Assembly (NCBI GenBank): GCA_021234535.1
Contig: CM037835.1
Location: 5,580,001-5,644,000, forward strand
Length of the DNA: 64,000 nt
DNA from: Stichopus chloronotus
Lineage: Eukaryota > Echinodermata > Holothuroidea > Aspidochirotida > Stichopodidae
Direction of reading: 5' to 3'
Positions 1 to 11,809 of the stretch are shown here, one piece after another. The translations under genes were made by a program, and so were the position numbers. The notes under the pieces were generated by a model. It worked only from the letters and a program-made list of their open reading frames with translations, made no database searches and was not told the DNA's origin. How positions within the stretch are numbered: the stretch's first letter is position 1; each line of letters opens with the position of its first letter.

Positions 1-1972
1 TTTTCTTGCAATAGCTGAGCATAACTTCCAGTCTCCTATCTGTGAAGCAAGCGTCATAATGTATGTTGCAATATGCATGTTGTAAAGAAATCGTAGCTAT
101 GAAACGGCATTGAACCTATACAATATACGTATGCAATTCTAAAGAGGTCGTACTTGAACGTGTAAGTACTCCTCTGCACAATGCAACACAATCAGACGTT
201 TGACCTTCGATTTCTCCCTCTCCTTTCTCTTTTTTGGTCATTAATTCTTCCGGTCTACGCTTAGGTAATAGTGCCTCCTATATGTTCGAGAATTCTAATG
301 TACATCACAGGGGGCAAAATAAGAGGTTATCGTGCCTTTATTACAGTGGCAATGTACAAAGTCTGTGATGCTTGCTTTATACCAGTGTTGCCGGGACTTT
401 TTTTTTTTTTGGAAGACAGTCCTTCATAGGATGTGTGGACTACACCTCTAACCGGCACTCTCTACCTTACCAACTTCGCCTACCATACCGCCCCCATCCT
501 ACTTAGCTAAACAAAATCCCCCCCCCCCCCTCCCCATCAACACCTAGGTTCCTTACCATTGCTCACTCAACGGAGTTCCAACGAGTTTGAAAACATATTA
601 CGATGCGAAGTAGTGCCTAAGAGTTATTGTCAAAAGGTTAGCCTTAAAGAATAATAACAAAGATAATGACAATACTAACAATTGCAACTGTTTCATGTTG
701 CTTGTCACTTTGAAAAAGGGTTTGAAACAAATAAATACAACGAAAGAAATTACAGACAGATAGACAGGCTATTGCAATATTCGTTAAAATTTCTGAAGTT
801 AAAAAATCTGGAAAAAAAAATCTTAAATGGAATAGTGAGTCTTTTTCGCAGAGAGAGAGAACTAGAAGTCAGGAACTTGTCTTCAGTTTAATAACTTACC
901 ATGATGCTATCATTATGTTTCTCCTCTTAATTAGCGGAATCGCTGCGCATATGTTATTACAAGGAAACAACAAATGGCTTTTTGTCTCGTCAAAGTACAA
1001 TAACCACCATCTGAGGCTGATGTGAAAAAGTTAATACAGGTTGTGTAAATATTATGGAGCTGTTTACGATCGGTAACGTGACTTTATTTGCAATAATGTA
1101 CCTTGGTTATCGGCAATTTTGATATACGTATCCCGTTTGATATAGGAAATGAGATGCAGTACTTCGAACCAGGGAGTTGCTAACTAGTCTCTGTTCGAAT
1201 GTGAACAAAATTTAAAGCATCGCAAGCTAATGCAAACTTCCGCAAATTATGTTGTATTTAGAATTGTCTTGATCCCTGAAGAAAAGTGTGAAAGTTGCGC
1301 CGTCATGCTTTCGATATATTTTCCAGATATTTCCGCAGACGGCCGCTTTGCCCAATTGCCCAATCTGAGACATTTCATGGACAATTTGCAAACCTTTGTT
1401 GGAAACGTAATGATTCCAAGTCACACTTGTACATTTTGTAGCTATACATTAGAGTCCACCCGTCGCGGAAAGTGGGGAGAGGAGGAAATTCTGTACTGCT
1501 ACTTACAAATAATGGCGACGCCAAAGTGAGTACGTCTTGAACCAATATAAAAGTCGCCAGGAAAACTGCGAGGAAAGCATGCGAAATTTTTAAGCATATA
1601 TGTTGAAAGCTGAATGTGGTAAATACACACGTAAACAGCGTTTACCAGAAAACTACATAGCGTGCGAAGCGCTCTGAAATACGGTGATTGTGTCGCGAAA
1701 GGTCACAGGGCGCGAAGCGAGCCGAAATTTTGGCCAATCTTTACCTCACTCCAGCTCTCATCCCTATATCTAGTATACAGGGATGAAACATGTTACTTGA
1801 GCGGTCGTTAAAGTCGCCTAAAATGACACTTAATTGAAAGCCCACCTTACCCCCCTTGTAGGATTCAACCGAAACTTAGTTGGCCAGGAGCCCTTATGTT
1901 GGGGTACCTCATGGTATACAAATGACATGGATCGGGATTACCCACTGGGTTTAGGAGGTGAAAAGGAGGATT

Positions 1973-2400
1973 AAAATGTGTGTGTGTGGATGTGTGTGTG
2001 TGTGTATAACCGAACTTGTGTCACGATCTCCTCCTAGACGGTAAGTCGGATAATCTTCAAACTTGGTGGGTAAGTGCCAGGGTATGTTGCAGGGTATGTT
2101 GCATAGTGGCCGTCCGACCGATGACGTCACAGGTCATGAAAATTAGCATTATCTCAATGTGCGAATATCCCAGTCTTCCCAGAGCTATAAAACTATCATA
2201 TATGGAAAGAAGACAATATTTTTGTTTTAAATATTGATGGCTTCACCAGGTCAAAGGTCATGTGATTAATGGTCAAACGGCAAAAAGGCTTTAATATCTC
2301 CTGCTAAATGGTTAGTCGGATAAACATCAAACTTGGTCGAGCGTTGACTCGAACGGTAGCTCGAGTAATGACGCCAGTTAATTGATAATGCGCGTGTGCG
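1973..2400 (+). repeat. Interspersed repeat with (GT)n head and two diverged copies of an internal unit
   Basis: A (TG)n-rich tract (1976-2007) is followed by two diverged direct copies of a unit. Their anchors, gtcggataatcttcaaactt (about 2046) and gtcggataaacatcaaactt (about 2314), lie about 270 bp apart. A perfect AGGTCAAAGGTCA (DR1) lies at 2248-2260 between them. The architecture, a microsatellite followed by repeated units with a DR1, resembles the tandem-repeat elements at 14.7 and 27 kb, but the unit sequence differs, so it looks like another subfamily. Confidence 0.55.
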
Positions 2401-2764
2401 TGCTAGCTCATCACTGTTTACATGAGGATTTCAGGAGTCCGGGCCTAGCTTAGAAGTAGGCCAGCTACTCACCTTAGCCTAGGTGCAAATTGTAATGCAC
2501 ATCTTAGTTCTTACGTTGAAGTGTTTGAATGTAAACTTAGTCTAGCTACACACACACTGGTTAAGTGATAAGTTTTTTCTCTACTGATACAACAGCAGGA
2601 AATACGCAAGTCAGTGTGCATTTGACCTTCTTTAGTTATCGTCAATACTCACGTAGTGACAGGAATGGTTCTTCACCATTTTTTTATGATAACGGGCACT
2701 TTTCTGCTCGGCGGTAGTAAGTTTGTGTGGGTCGCCATGATTTATTTGGACTAGACTCTTCTTT

Positions 2765-2992
2765 AACTGTGACGTAAATTACGTCACGTAGCTCAAATGG
2801 CCGACCTCCTGAGGTCGGCCACTTTGGCTGGCATGATACGTGACGTTTCAATGACGTTTCGCCCAGTCGAACGCTTTCTCGAGTTACTCGAGTCGCCCAG
2901 TCGAACGAACCTGTAGTGTCCGCTAGAACGATGACGTCATAGGTCAAGGCCAGAGGTCACGGTTACTATAGCACACAACACAGTGTGTTGTG
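2765..2992. repeat. Palindrome-rich segment with three short hairpins
   Basis: Three near-adjacent inverted repeats are seen: GTGACGTA/TACGTCAC with a 3-nt loop (near 2768-2786), TGGCCGACCTC/GAGGTCGGCCA with a 2-nt loop (near 2798-2821) and CACAACAC/GTGTTGTG with a 3-nt loop (2974-2992). A CTCGAG..CTCGAG pair and a repeated gcccagtcgaacg lie between them. The same block ends with TGACGTCATAGGTCA at 2932-2946, matching TGACGTCACAGGTCA at 2122-2136. This is probably part of a fold-back or DNA-transposon-like element. Confidence 0.5.
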
Positions 2993-5900
2993 GGTTGGTA
3001 TTACGTGGTGTTAACATGACCTTTTACGTCTTTGCCTTTTTCATGAATTATTTCAACCTATGCAATCATGTTTTTTTAGCCGAGTGATCATGTCTGGCAG
3101 CAGTGTAATTTACCATGCATGCGTTAGCACCTTAACTCACTCTGTATATTTTTACAGCGGTTATAGAGATCTCAAGAATTTCTGACTTTGATGCAAGAAT
3201 TGACAAATGGCAAGTTTATGCATGACAGTTATTGAGGCCAAACGCTTCCAAGTGTTGGCTATACCAGAAGATAAATACGTTTACAATATTTTAAGCAGGA
3301 CTAGTGACCGTACCTCCATGCGGTAATCTCCCTTTCTCACACTTGCTTTTACGGGGAAGGGCAAAATGAATGCAGAATTGCAGAGCAGCCACGTCGCGCT
3401 ACAGTCATTCCCCTGTAAATTGTAAATTAATTATGGTAATTAGCAATTGACTTTATAATTTCACTGCTCGGTGGGGATAACGATTTAATAGAGTAATTAG
3501 TGTTATATGATACCAATATTAATGCTACATGTCCATCACAACACACATGGTGAATCTATTTACTGTATGTATGGTCGTGAATGAGTCTTCGTATAGTTAT
3601 GTTTTGACATGTTAACTGACCGCCTAATCTTTCACATGGATGGGTAATGTAATATTACCGCAAATTGGCTCCAGGTGATTTGATTTAATCTCATCGGACT
3701 CCCATTTGTTCGTTAAGTCGTCCTACTTATTTTTCAGTACTTGAAACGTCATAAAGTTAGTGCTCTGTCCTCAGTAATATTCATTATACAGACTTGAATT
3801 GTTTTAATTGGACACTTGCTGGTGGCGCTCGGGTTTATTTGTGCAGCCTGCATTTAGTCAAGATGCTGACCAAACTTTGGGCATGGGAATTGCTATTAGA
3901 AGCGTCTCGCTGGTTGGGGCAACGTTTGATTCATACGAAGACATACTGTAGTGATCTACCGATAACTTCCCTTTTCATGGCTCTTTTTATTTCTTTGTTA
4001 CTTTAAGACTTTCACAAAACAATTCCAAATACTTCATCGTGAAAATCAGATATGATCGATACTGTTTAATGTTTATCACGATTTAGAAAGTTTCCAACAA
4101 CCACAACAGAAAACATACACAGCATAAACACGCACACACATCCACTCTGAAAGTAGGACTTTCGATGATGCAGGTTTTCCCTCGTTCGACGGATCATCAT
4201 GTAGTGAGTGTAGGTCCCCCAGTTAACTCGCATTCATGCTCAATCTTTGTGCACGTCAAGTTCACTGAGCGTGAGAAATTTCACACGGCGTTCATTGAAA
4301 CACGGTCAAGAGCTACTCTAGATCACCGGAGGTGAACTCAGAAGGACTCTTACGCCGTCCTCTCCAGGGAAGTTATCTGACCATAAATACTTTCCTGCTC
4401 ATCCGAGAAGTTAACAGCATTTTCTGTCTTTTTCGTTTTAGTCATTTTATGAGTTCATAAGGCACTTTTGGGGAAAATAGTTTGTTCCTGTTATTCACTT
4501 TCAAAACGGATCGCAAGTGAACACATGTACTCGGTGGTATTACCGTCCACTGATGTTGATGATAGGTTGTGTACAGGTTTATTATCAGTCGAGTAACGTA
4601 GTTTGAACACCTACGTTATATTACGACTTTCCTCTGTATGTGCACCTGTTCGAGTTGAAGACAAGTGCATCGGTAGGGCGTGGTAGCGTGTTCCTTCGGT
4701 GGAAGATGTAGATCAACGTGTTCCCCTTCGTGCCTTGTAAAGGTTGGGGTACTTGCTTACATATTCTTTCAATACAAGAGAGCTTAGCGGGAGCTCTTAA
4801 TTCGTTGTCGGTTTCTCGTAGGTTACCTTGCTACGATATGTTAAGCGTCGACGTAGCGTCAGACCGATCTCTCAGTGGGGCGGGTAAGGCGTACCCACCG
4901 TCGGCAATCGATGGTTTTAACTTTAGGTTTACTACACATCAATCGGCTGCAAGGATCCGCAAACCACCGATCCTTGGTTATAGCTGTCGAAAAGTATGTG
5001 GATAAACGTTTGGTATGTAATCATAAGCTCTTAATAATACTAGTTTCCGGTATATGTATACACATATATCTACACACACACAACAGGACCGTGAAGTCGC
5101 AAAACACAAAAAGTCTAACACATACGATTCGATTACATTTCTCGTTACCATACGAATATTGAACAAGTGCACGTATTATTTCTTTAAAATCACAACTTCA
5201 AGAGTTTTTAGTATCAGCACAAAGAAAGGCGAAAATATTCATTATGATCTTAAGCTCTCTTCGGCAGTTACCTTGTATTTTTGCAAAACCAACAGGAGAG
5301 CTCTCTTTCTATCTGAAAATCGTAGGGAAACACCTTAATTGTAGAAGATCTTCAGTGATACATTAGTTGGAACGTAACGGAAATGCTAAGAGTCATTTTT
5401 CACTTAACTCAGAGAAGCGTTTTCAGAATTACTCTGGTGTAAATCTAATAGGCAAATCCCAGTAGTAATTGGAAGCTCGAAAACACAAGGATATGCAAAA
5501 TCGAACAAAAAGGGAGAATGTGAACGAAAATGAAATTACGGGAACGAGTTTATGGACCTAGAGTTCCGTCAACGCCGTCCCTGAGACACAGCAATCGATG
5601 GATGCAGTTCAGAGAGAGCTATAGGTTGAAAAAAGTGATCAAATAGGAAATGTTAAAAGCTTTTGCCCTGAGTGATAAAGGAGTTCTGATTTAACTCCTC
5701 CTATTACGTTTTATTGACAAATTGGCAATGCATTTAAAAATAATTAATCAACCAACCGACGGAGTATTGAAAGTCAGATACGGGAATAGCAAAACGGAAA
5801 AGAGAGACTTAATAAGAGAAGAGCAAACCAGAAGGCAGAAAGTGCTATAAACAGATGGCTGAAAGATTGTCTAAGTAAGACGATCGAAGCCTCACGGCTT

Positions 5901-6390
5901 TCGATTATGATCCTCGTGGCGTTAATTACAGTAAAGTACCATACACAACCGCTGACGTTGCCTTGTAAGATACAAAGACGCAAGACTTTATTAATGATAA
6001 ACAGTGATTACTCGATCGATGAAAATAATGCAGTAGGTTAGTTGCAATAGATAAATACTTTCATCAGTACTGTTGTTCACTTACTGTAGGGGAAGCAGAA
6101 AGTTATGTTTTCCGTGCATTTTGTAACTTCTACAAAATGTATTGTCGCTTTTCTTGACGCATCGTCTTCGGATGAATCGTCTCCCGTAACCGTATGATGT
6201 CTCTGGTTTTAAGTTTCAGTTTTAAAAAGGAAATCGTTTCGATGAGCCTTTCCTATTCCTATATTTGTGGCAATATTAAGTGGGAACAATAATAAAATAT
6301 TTCACTTTACTTCTACCTCAAAACAAATTGCAATGTATTATATGTATACGGTACAGTACATTCATTTATGTAAAAATGAGTCACCACCCT

Positions 6391-6457
6391 TGTTGCATAG
6401 CTCGCTAGGTAGAGTGTCCTTTGCTAGAGGGTGGAATGATCTTATTTCGAATCCGAG
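6391..6457 (+). repeat. tRNA-derived SINE-like head (plus copy)
   Basis: TAGCTCGCTAGGTAGAG at 6398-6414 has the form of a pol III A box with D arm. ATTTCGAATCC at 6444-6454 has the form of a B box. The spacing is about that of a tRNA. The acceptor stem is not paired and the sequence runs into an 18-bp G tract, so this is a tRNA-like relic or SINE head and not a working tRNA gene. Confidence 0.5.
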
Positions 6458-6527
6458 GGGGGGGGGGGGGGGGGAGTTGAGGGTACTTTTCTTCACTTCA
6501 GTGTGCGATGGTGAAAAGTAACTATGT

Positions 6528-6598
6528 TAGGGACTAAAAAGTCGAAACTCTCCAACCCCCTTAGTCTGGACGCCCCACCAACCGAGCCATAAATCCCT
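6528..6598 (-). repeat. tRNA-derived SINE-like head (minus copy)
   Basis: On the minus strand TGGCTCGGTTGGTGGGGCG has A-box and D-arm form. A degenerate B box (GAGTTTCGACTTT) follows at tRNA spacing. Its downstream bases (gttacttttcacc) match those following the plus copy (gtacttttcttcac), so the two copies form an imperfect inverted repeat pointing toward each other. Confidence 0.45.
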
Positions 6599-8775
6599 GA
6601 TTGTAGGTCCCTTGCTCAAATAACCGCTGTATTATGGTGAGTGCTGACGATACTGCCGTGTACTAAACTATTTTTGGTGCTTTTAACACAGTATCTAGCC
6701 TACATCCTCTATTGCAGGACCGCCCTCCACTTCAACCTTAACTCACTTCTATTGCAATAAAGCGAGGGATGTGATCTGAATAGTAACCACATCTTAACCT
6801 CTTGCACTTGTGACGTTGTTCGCAACGCAACTGTTGTAATAAAACACGCGGTACCTTAATTCGGTGATGGCTCAGCGAAAACTAAATTTCACGATTTTTG
6901 AATCAGATCGGTCTAGTAGTAAGTGGATTAGGTAGGAAAAGGTACGCCCCACCCCCCCCCCCGCCCCAAAGTTACAGGGGGACATACACTGGTAGTCGTG
7001 CACACAGACAGACAATGGGTCTAACATTTTGTCACGAAAAAGATTAACGCAAGGCAGTGAAGATGCTAAGAACATCGTTAGTATGGCATTTCTGTGGAGC
7101 TTCTCCCAACCGACGTGATATGCATTCTTTTTCTGGGTCATGTAAAATGTGGCGATCTTAAAGTGCAGGTAATTTAAAACAAAATACTTTATCCTCTTTC
7201 AGCACAAAAGTCGGTATCGGGATTAAAGTCTTTGTGTTTTAATTTTACTTTTTAGTGCGTTGGATTTGATGTGCTTTTGCAATAATGCCATTACAAATGT
7301 GTGCAGTAACGTGCATTAAAATGCGGCAGCAGCTAACTCCTCATGACTGACTTGTCTATTCAGATAAAGACGAAACGCCTTCTGTCCTTGCATTGATTAA
7401 TGTCTTAGATGTTCATGACATTTAAATCCCTGTATCGATTATAAGTGTTAATCTATCCCTTATCTCGTAATAATCATCTACTTAGTTTAAAAAAAAAAAG
7501 TAATCTGAATCGATAAGACACGTTGACTGGTAATTGTTAGCAGCATATTGCACGTCATATTATTTCTGTAATTGATGCATATTCGGCAGGTACCCAAGCT
7601 TAACATTTCAATTGAACCTCCCTTTCAAAGGATCAGGGGGAGATAGTTTTTCTCTTATAATATGGGTCTGTTTTTCAGGTTGTAAAGGAATAAATTACAA
7701 CGACGACATGTCTGTCTGTTTATTGGATTAACCTATTATTAGAGAACGGTTTGCGCATGCATTTCAGTACCAATTGGATTGTTTGATAGGTCTATCGTTC
7801 TAGTTAACAATGATGAACAATGTATAGCCCTTCTTTAGAGGAACATAAATGGTAGACTCGTGCAGAGATATAGCCTGACTTGATGTTCATAAATTGTCTC
7901 ATTATTGCAATCAACTGGAATCTATTGAAAAAAAGTGTCCTTCAGGTTCATTTTTGTCGCCTATTTGGGCAGCTGGCAGTTCTGTATGAATGATGGTGGG
8001 ATCAGTAAATTTCCATTCTTCTCCAAATTCATGAAGTTGTGGATTTTGTTCACTAAATCACACATCATATTCCCATGGATGAAACTTACAAAAGATTGGG
8101 TGGAAGTAAGTCACAACGAGAGGCCGTAACGTTCCTTCTACGCAACGCATGCTTTTCTTCGTTATTCAAATAACGTCCACATATTGGCATATTTTGATAT
8201 ACTAAGCAAGCACTACAATCCCTAGTTCATTTCATACTGCCTTCATTAAGCAGCTTCATAACCTAGCCGAGCCTGCCTGACCCGCGACTGCAACCAACAT
8301 ACGTAAACATTTACAATACGTATACCCACGTGTATATTAGCACTCGATGGCACTACCGTACGCCCTTAATAGAGGCCATGGACGCAAATTGTTCATTGCA
8401 ACAAACCTTTGAACAACATAGCGTATATAGTTCCTTGATCAGATTGCAGCTTGATGTTTTACACGTATATTAATTTATCGCCTTCATTATTTGAACAGAT
8501 ACACGTTATGATATGTTGATGCAAAAGGATGAACCTGTTTGCTATGTGCACAGTCCACAAGTAGCGTTTGACATGTCATAACATGAAACATGAACTGAAA
8601 CTCTCTTAATGTTGTATGTCGTGAACTAACTCAGTTGAAAAAAAAAAAAGACAACCACTGCTTCTTAAAGAACTTCGTATCTCTTTGGTGATAATCAGTG
8701 ATGTTCGTATACTGTAGGTCTCACAAAGGTAGAACTTGATTTTCGATATCTGTTCTTTCTTCCGTCCATGCACAG

Positions 8776-8911
8776 GTAAACAGCTTCGTGACAGCTTTCC
8801 ACGACGCCGTCATTTTGTACGCACTGGCTCTAAATGAGAGCTTAGAAGAGGGCGGGAACCCCAGGAACGGAACGGAATTGTCACATCGAATGTGGAACAG
8901 AACATTCAGAG
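8776..8911 (+). CDS. NPR1-like: Receptor guanylate cyclase exon: ligand-binding domain, FHDA helix to WNRTF
   Basis: The exon follows a cacag acceptor and ends at a ggtata-type donor. It opens in phase 0 and ends in phase 1, giving 45 codons plus one base. It contains AFHDAVILYALALNE (exon residues 7-21) and HRMWNRTF (37-44). These match the ANF-receptor fold of NPR1/NPR2, where the same stretch reads as a conserved helix followed by a MWNR(S/T)F motif. Three N-glycosylation sequons are visible (N20-E-S, N31-G-T, N41-R-T), as expected for an extracellular segment. The preceding exon was not found between 1 and 8775. This start is a splice junction, not a translation start. Confidence 0.93.
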
Positions 8912-10196
8912 GTATAACTGTCACAACACTGCGCCAAACTGTCTTAGCAAGAAAAAGAAACGTCATCAACTTCATCATCAAAGCTATCTGAAATCATCAA
9001 CTTGTACAAGATTCATTTACAACTTCATCTAAAGAATCTAAACACGTGAAGAATCATGTTTGATCATTCAGAGGTGTTGCTGTTATACTCGTTTTACAGT
9101 GTGTTGAAAACTTAGAATATACCAAAGCTTCCATATACCTCACAAAAAAGTACTTTGGACAGACCACCATCTTTATCCTACCCCCCCCCCCCCCCATTGT
9201 GCAACACACACACTTATTCTAATACTAGGCTTCCATTCTCATCGCTTCTCATTGTAGGTACAGGTAGGCCCTAGATGGTTTTGGTCGCAAACTTGAACCG
9301 TAACGCTTGACCAATTGACAAATGATTTCACATTGCGGACAAACTGTGACACACACGATTACTTTCGGCCTTGAAATGCAGGCCAGCTAATCTAAAAATG
9401 GATTTATGGGCGGCTAAAACTCTTGCAAAGTTGTAACCGCCGATAAACATCCACAGATGAGGTTCAAAGAAATTTGTTTGATCATTTTAGGTGTTGCTGT
9501 TGTACTCGGTTTACAGTGTGTTGAAACTTAGAACGGTCTACCAAGGCTTCCATAGACGTCACAGAAAGTACTTTGGACAGACCACCAACTTACCATACCC
9601 CTCCACTTATTGCCCAACACACACACACTTATTCTAATACGATTCCATTCTCATCGCCTCTCACTGGAGATGATCTTCATCACAAACTTGAACGGTAACG
9701 CTTGACCAATTAACAAATGATTTTACTTTGAGAACAAGCTGTTACACACTCGATTACTTTCGGCCTTGAAATGCAGCCATTCCATTAAAAGAAATTTATC
9801 ACTAGGAGATTTTCAATGCATGACTTAATTGGGTATGGGTCATTGTACTCTACAGAAAATCTATTATCCGTAGTAATTGGCAACATTATTAGTAAAGTGT
9901 ATGAGTGAAGTGTGTGTATGTGCATGGGGAGAGGAGCGTTAGCAGTTTTGACTGACTATTCCTTGTTTGTAGTAACTGCAATATTATTATGTCAAGTGAC
10001 ATATGTGTGTGGGACTGTAGGGGATGAGTTGTTACCTGATGTGATGATGTTAGACATGTTTTTTTTTTCATTAATTTCTATGCGATTATACTTAGTAATA
10101 TTGTGGAACATTGAGAAGTCGTGTTTGTGTTTAAGAACGAAACAGTGTACTGTCATTTCAACGTTTTCCTTCGTATTTGTTTAACCTCATCATTAG
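8912..10196 (+). other. Intron containing a roughly 400-bp tandem duplication
   Basis: Two diverged direct copies are seen. One runs from about 9060 to 9385 and the other from about 9478 to 9780. Each begins with a gatcatt..aggtgttgctgtt stretch and ends with actttcggccttgaaatgcag. The offset drifts from about 418 to 395 bp, so indels have accumulated. The first copy carries a 15-bp C run (9181-9195) that the second lacks. No exon is seen in the intron. Confidence 0.75.
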
Positions 10197-10288
10197 GTAT
10201 CGCAGGCGATGTAACAATTGATGAACATGGAGACAGAGATAGTGACTACTCTCTGAAGGAGATGAACAAAGATACAGGAGACTTCGAG
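10197..10288 (+). CDS. NPR1-like: Receptor guanylate cyclase exon: ligand-binding domain, GDVTID..GDR..DYSL segment
   Basis: The acceptor is cattag and the donor is a strong gtaagc. The first two bases complete a glycine codon split from the previous exon, and the 30 codons that follow end in phase 0. GDVTIDEHGDRDSDYSL corresponds to the conserved (G)x(V/L)xIDxxGDRxxDFSL strand and turn of natriuretic peptide receptors, which follows directly after MWNR(S/T)FxG. The exon ends at GDFE, the family position just before the V-V-x-x strand that opens the next exon. No stop codon or frame break is seen. Confidence 0.93.
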
Positions 10289-11626
10289 GTAAGCACACGT
10301 CAATCAATTTGTCCTCACCAGAGAACAGATTGTCGTTCAGCCATTTTACGATAATGAATCACAAGCTGTCCAATGTAAGGGGAGGGGGGCGCTAGGATCT
10401 GGACCCCGACAGTGATCGAAGGAGCAACTGTGACAGCGTTCGATCCCTCACTTTGCGTCAAGTTTTTGCTCATGCTCCATCCTCTGGTGACTATAATCAC
10501 AAATGTCCGGAATCCCTTGTCTCCGGTCGACCCCATTGATCTTGAGTGCTTCAGTAAGTCCGTCATCAAACGCTCAATAAATTTGATTTATCTAGAAAAT
10601 TAAGATACTGTAATTACTCCGTGAGATCATTGACGTCTAGTTGACGTGTTGACAGATTCTTTCATTTGTTTTTGTTTCTATGTTTTGTTTGTTCCTTTTC
10701 AGGTCTTGACCAGTCGTTCGCAGTTATTCCTGTACTGTCTGTTGTATATGTTTCTTTTTATGTTGAAAACTGTTTTATAGCTCTCTGGTAAATAACATAC
10801 TACTTCCTCTACACTCCCATACATTCTTTCCCCCACCCTCGCCGCCACATACACACTCACTTATTTCATAGAAAGAAACAATCCCTTCTGGCTTTCAATC
10901 CCGAGTGGTTTTACCATCTACACCCGAAGAAATGTTACAGGCCCTTTGATTTAACAGTATTGCCCTAATAGTTTAATTCACATTGCTTACATAGAAAAGA
11001 ATTCTTATTCTTTGGAAATTATGGAACCTCACAGACCGCCAGCCGTTTAGTGTTATTCTTGACTTCATATGGCAATATTTGCATGCTTTTGTATTTTTCC
11101 ATCTTTAAATAGCACTTAAGTAAGTAATTGAATCGTTAGATGTTACCAACCTGGGAATCTCTTTTCAATACTATCCGATAATTAATTCTCTCGAGCAGAG
11201 AAAATCTGGGATGCATTGATTTGTGTGTGTGTGCTTTTTTCGCCTTTTTTGCGTGTATTTTATACATTAAACAAATAACAAACCGAAACAGTGTCCTTGC
11301 GAACACTTAGTTTTGCATTTAATTGAATGCTTGTCTGTACGAAAACTGTAACACGGTATTATTTTACATATTTTTTTTTTGCCTCTGCCTTTTTAAACAG
11401 TATTAAAAGAAGGACTCACATTAATTCGAGGACAGCTAAGTAACTGACAAAGACGTCATTTTCATTAAGATACCCACGCATGCGTAATTTCAAATTTTCA
11501 TTGACCATTGCTCAACAACCACTGCTTAGTTCACAATGTACGAGAAGTTGCATAGTCAAATGGTGACGACATACGGTCTACCTTAAGTCAGTGCAAGTGA
11601 AACAACTGCAATATGAAATGCTGTAC

Positions 11627-11809
11627 AACATGAATAAATGGGTACCTTGTGATCAGAACATGAATAAATGGGTACCTTGTGATCAGAACATGAATAAATG
11701 GGTACCTTGTGATCAGAACATGAATAAATGGGTACCTTGTGATCAGAACATGAATAAATGGGTACCTTGTGATCAGAACATGAATAAATGAGTACCTTGT
11801 TATTAGAAC
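11627..11809. repeat. 30-bp minisatellite, five identical units plus one diverged
   Basis: The unit has a period of exactly 30 bp (aacatgaataaatgggtacc followed by ttgtgatcag). Five copies appear identical at 11627-11776, and a sixth (11777-11806) carries several changes. Because 30 is a multiple of three, the array reads as an open frame, but the repeat explains that. There are no spacers, so it is not a CRISPR-like array. The identity of the copies points to recent expansion. Confidence 0.95.

Larger units (their letters stand above)
1..8775. other. Upstream intron or flank without recognised exons
   Basis: The receptor exon at 8776 starts at an acceptor, so the DNA to its left is intron, at least near it. 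I looked on the plus strand for the expected preceding ligand-binding segment and did not recognise it. The stretch holds a 13-bp C run (518-530), a repeat zone at about 1950-2992, the tRNA-like pair at 6391-6598, an 18-bp G run (6457-6474) and an 11-bp C run (6952-6962). The open frames in it have no recognisable protein character. Confidence 0.6.

Noticed and set aside
1230..1529. Plus-strand frame of 99 codons ending next to a gtgagt donor-like site
   Set aside because: It does not resemble the missing ligand-binding part of the receptor, no good acceptor was seen, and an antisense frame of similar quality overlaps it.
4718..5005. Plus-strand frame of 95 codons in a slightly GC-richer patch
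   Set aside because: No recognisable motif, overlapping frames in other phases and no convincing splice sites.
10425..10455. B-box-like GTTCGATCCCTC
   Set aside because: No A box at the right distance and no cloverleaf, so a tRNA gene is not supported.
11591..11791. Open frame with a repeated MNKWVPCDQN peptide
   Set aside because: It is explained by the 30-bp minisatellite, whose period is divisible by three. There is no splice or transcript evidence.
11627..11809. CRISPR-like look of 30-bp direct repeats
   Set aside because: The repeats are contiguous without spacers and lie in a eukaryotic intron.
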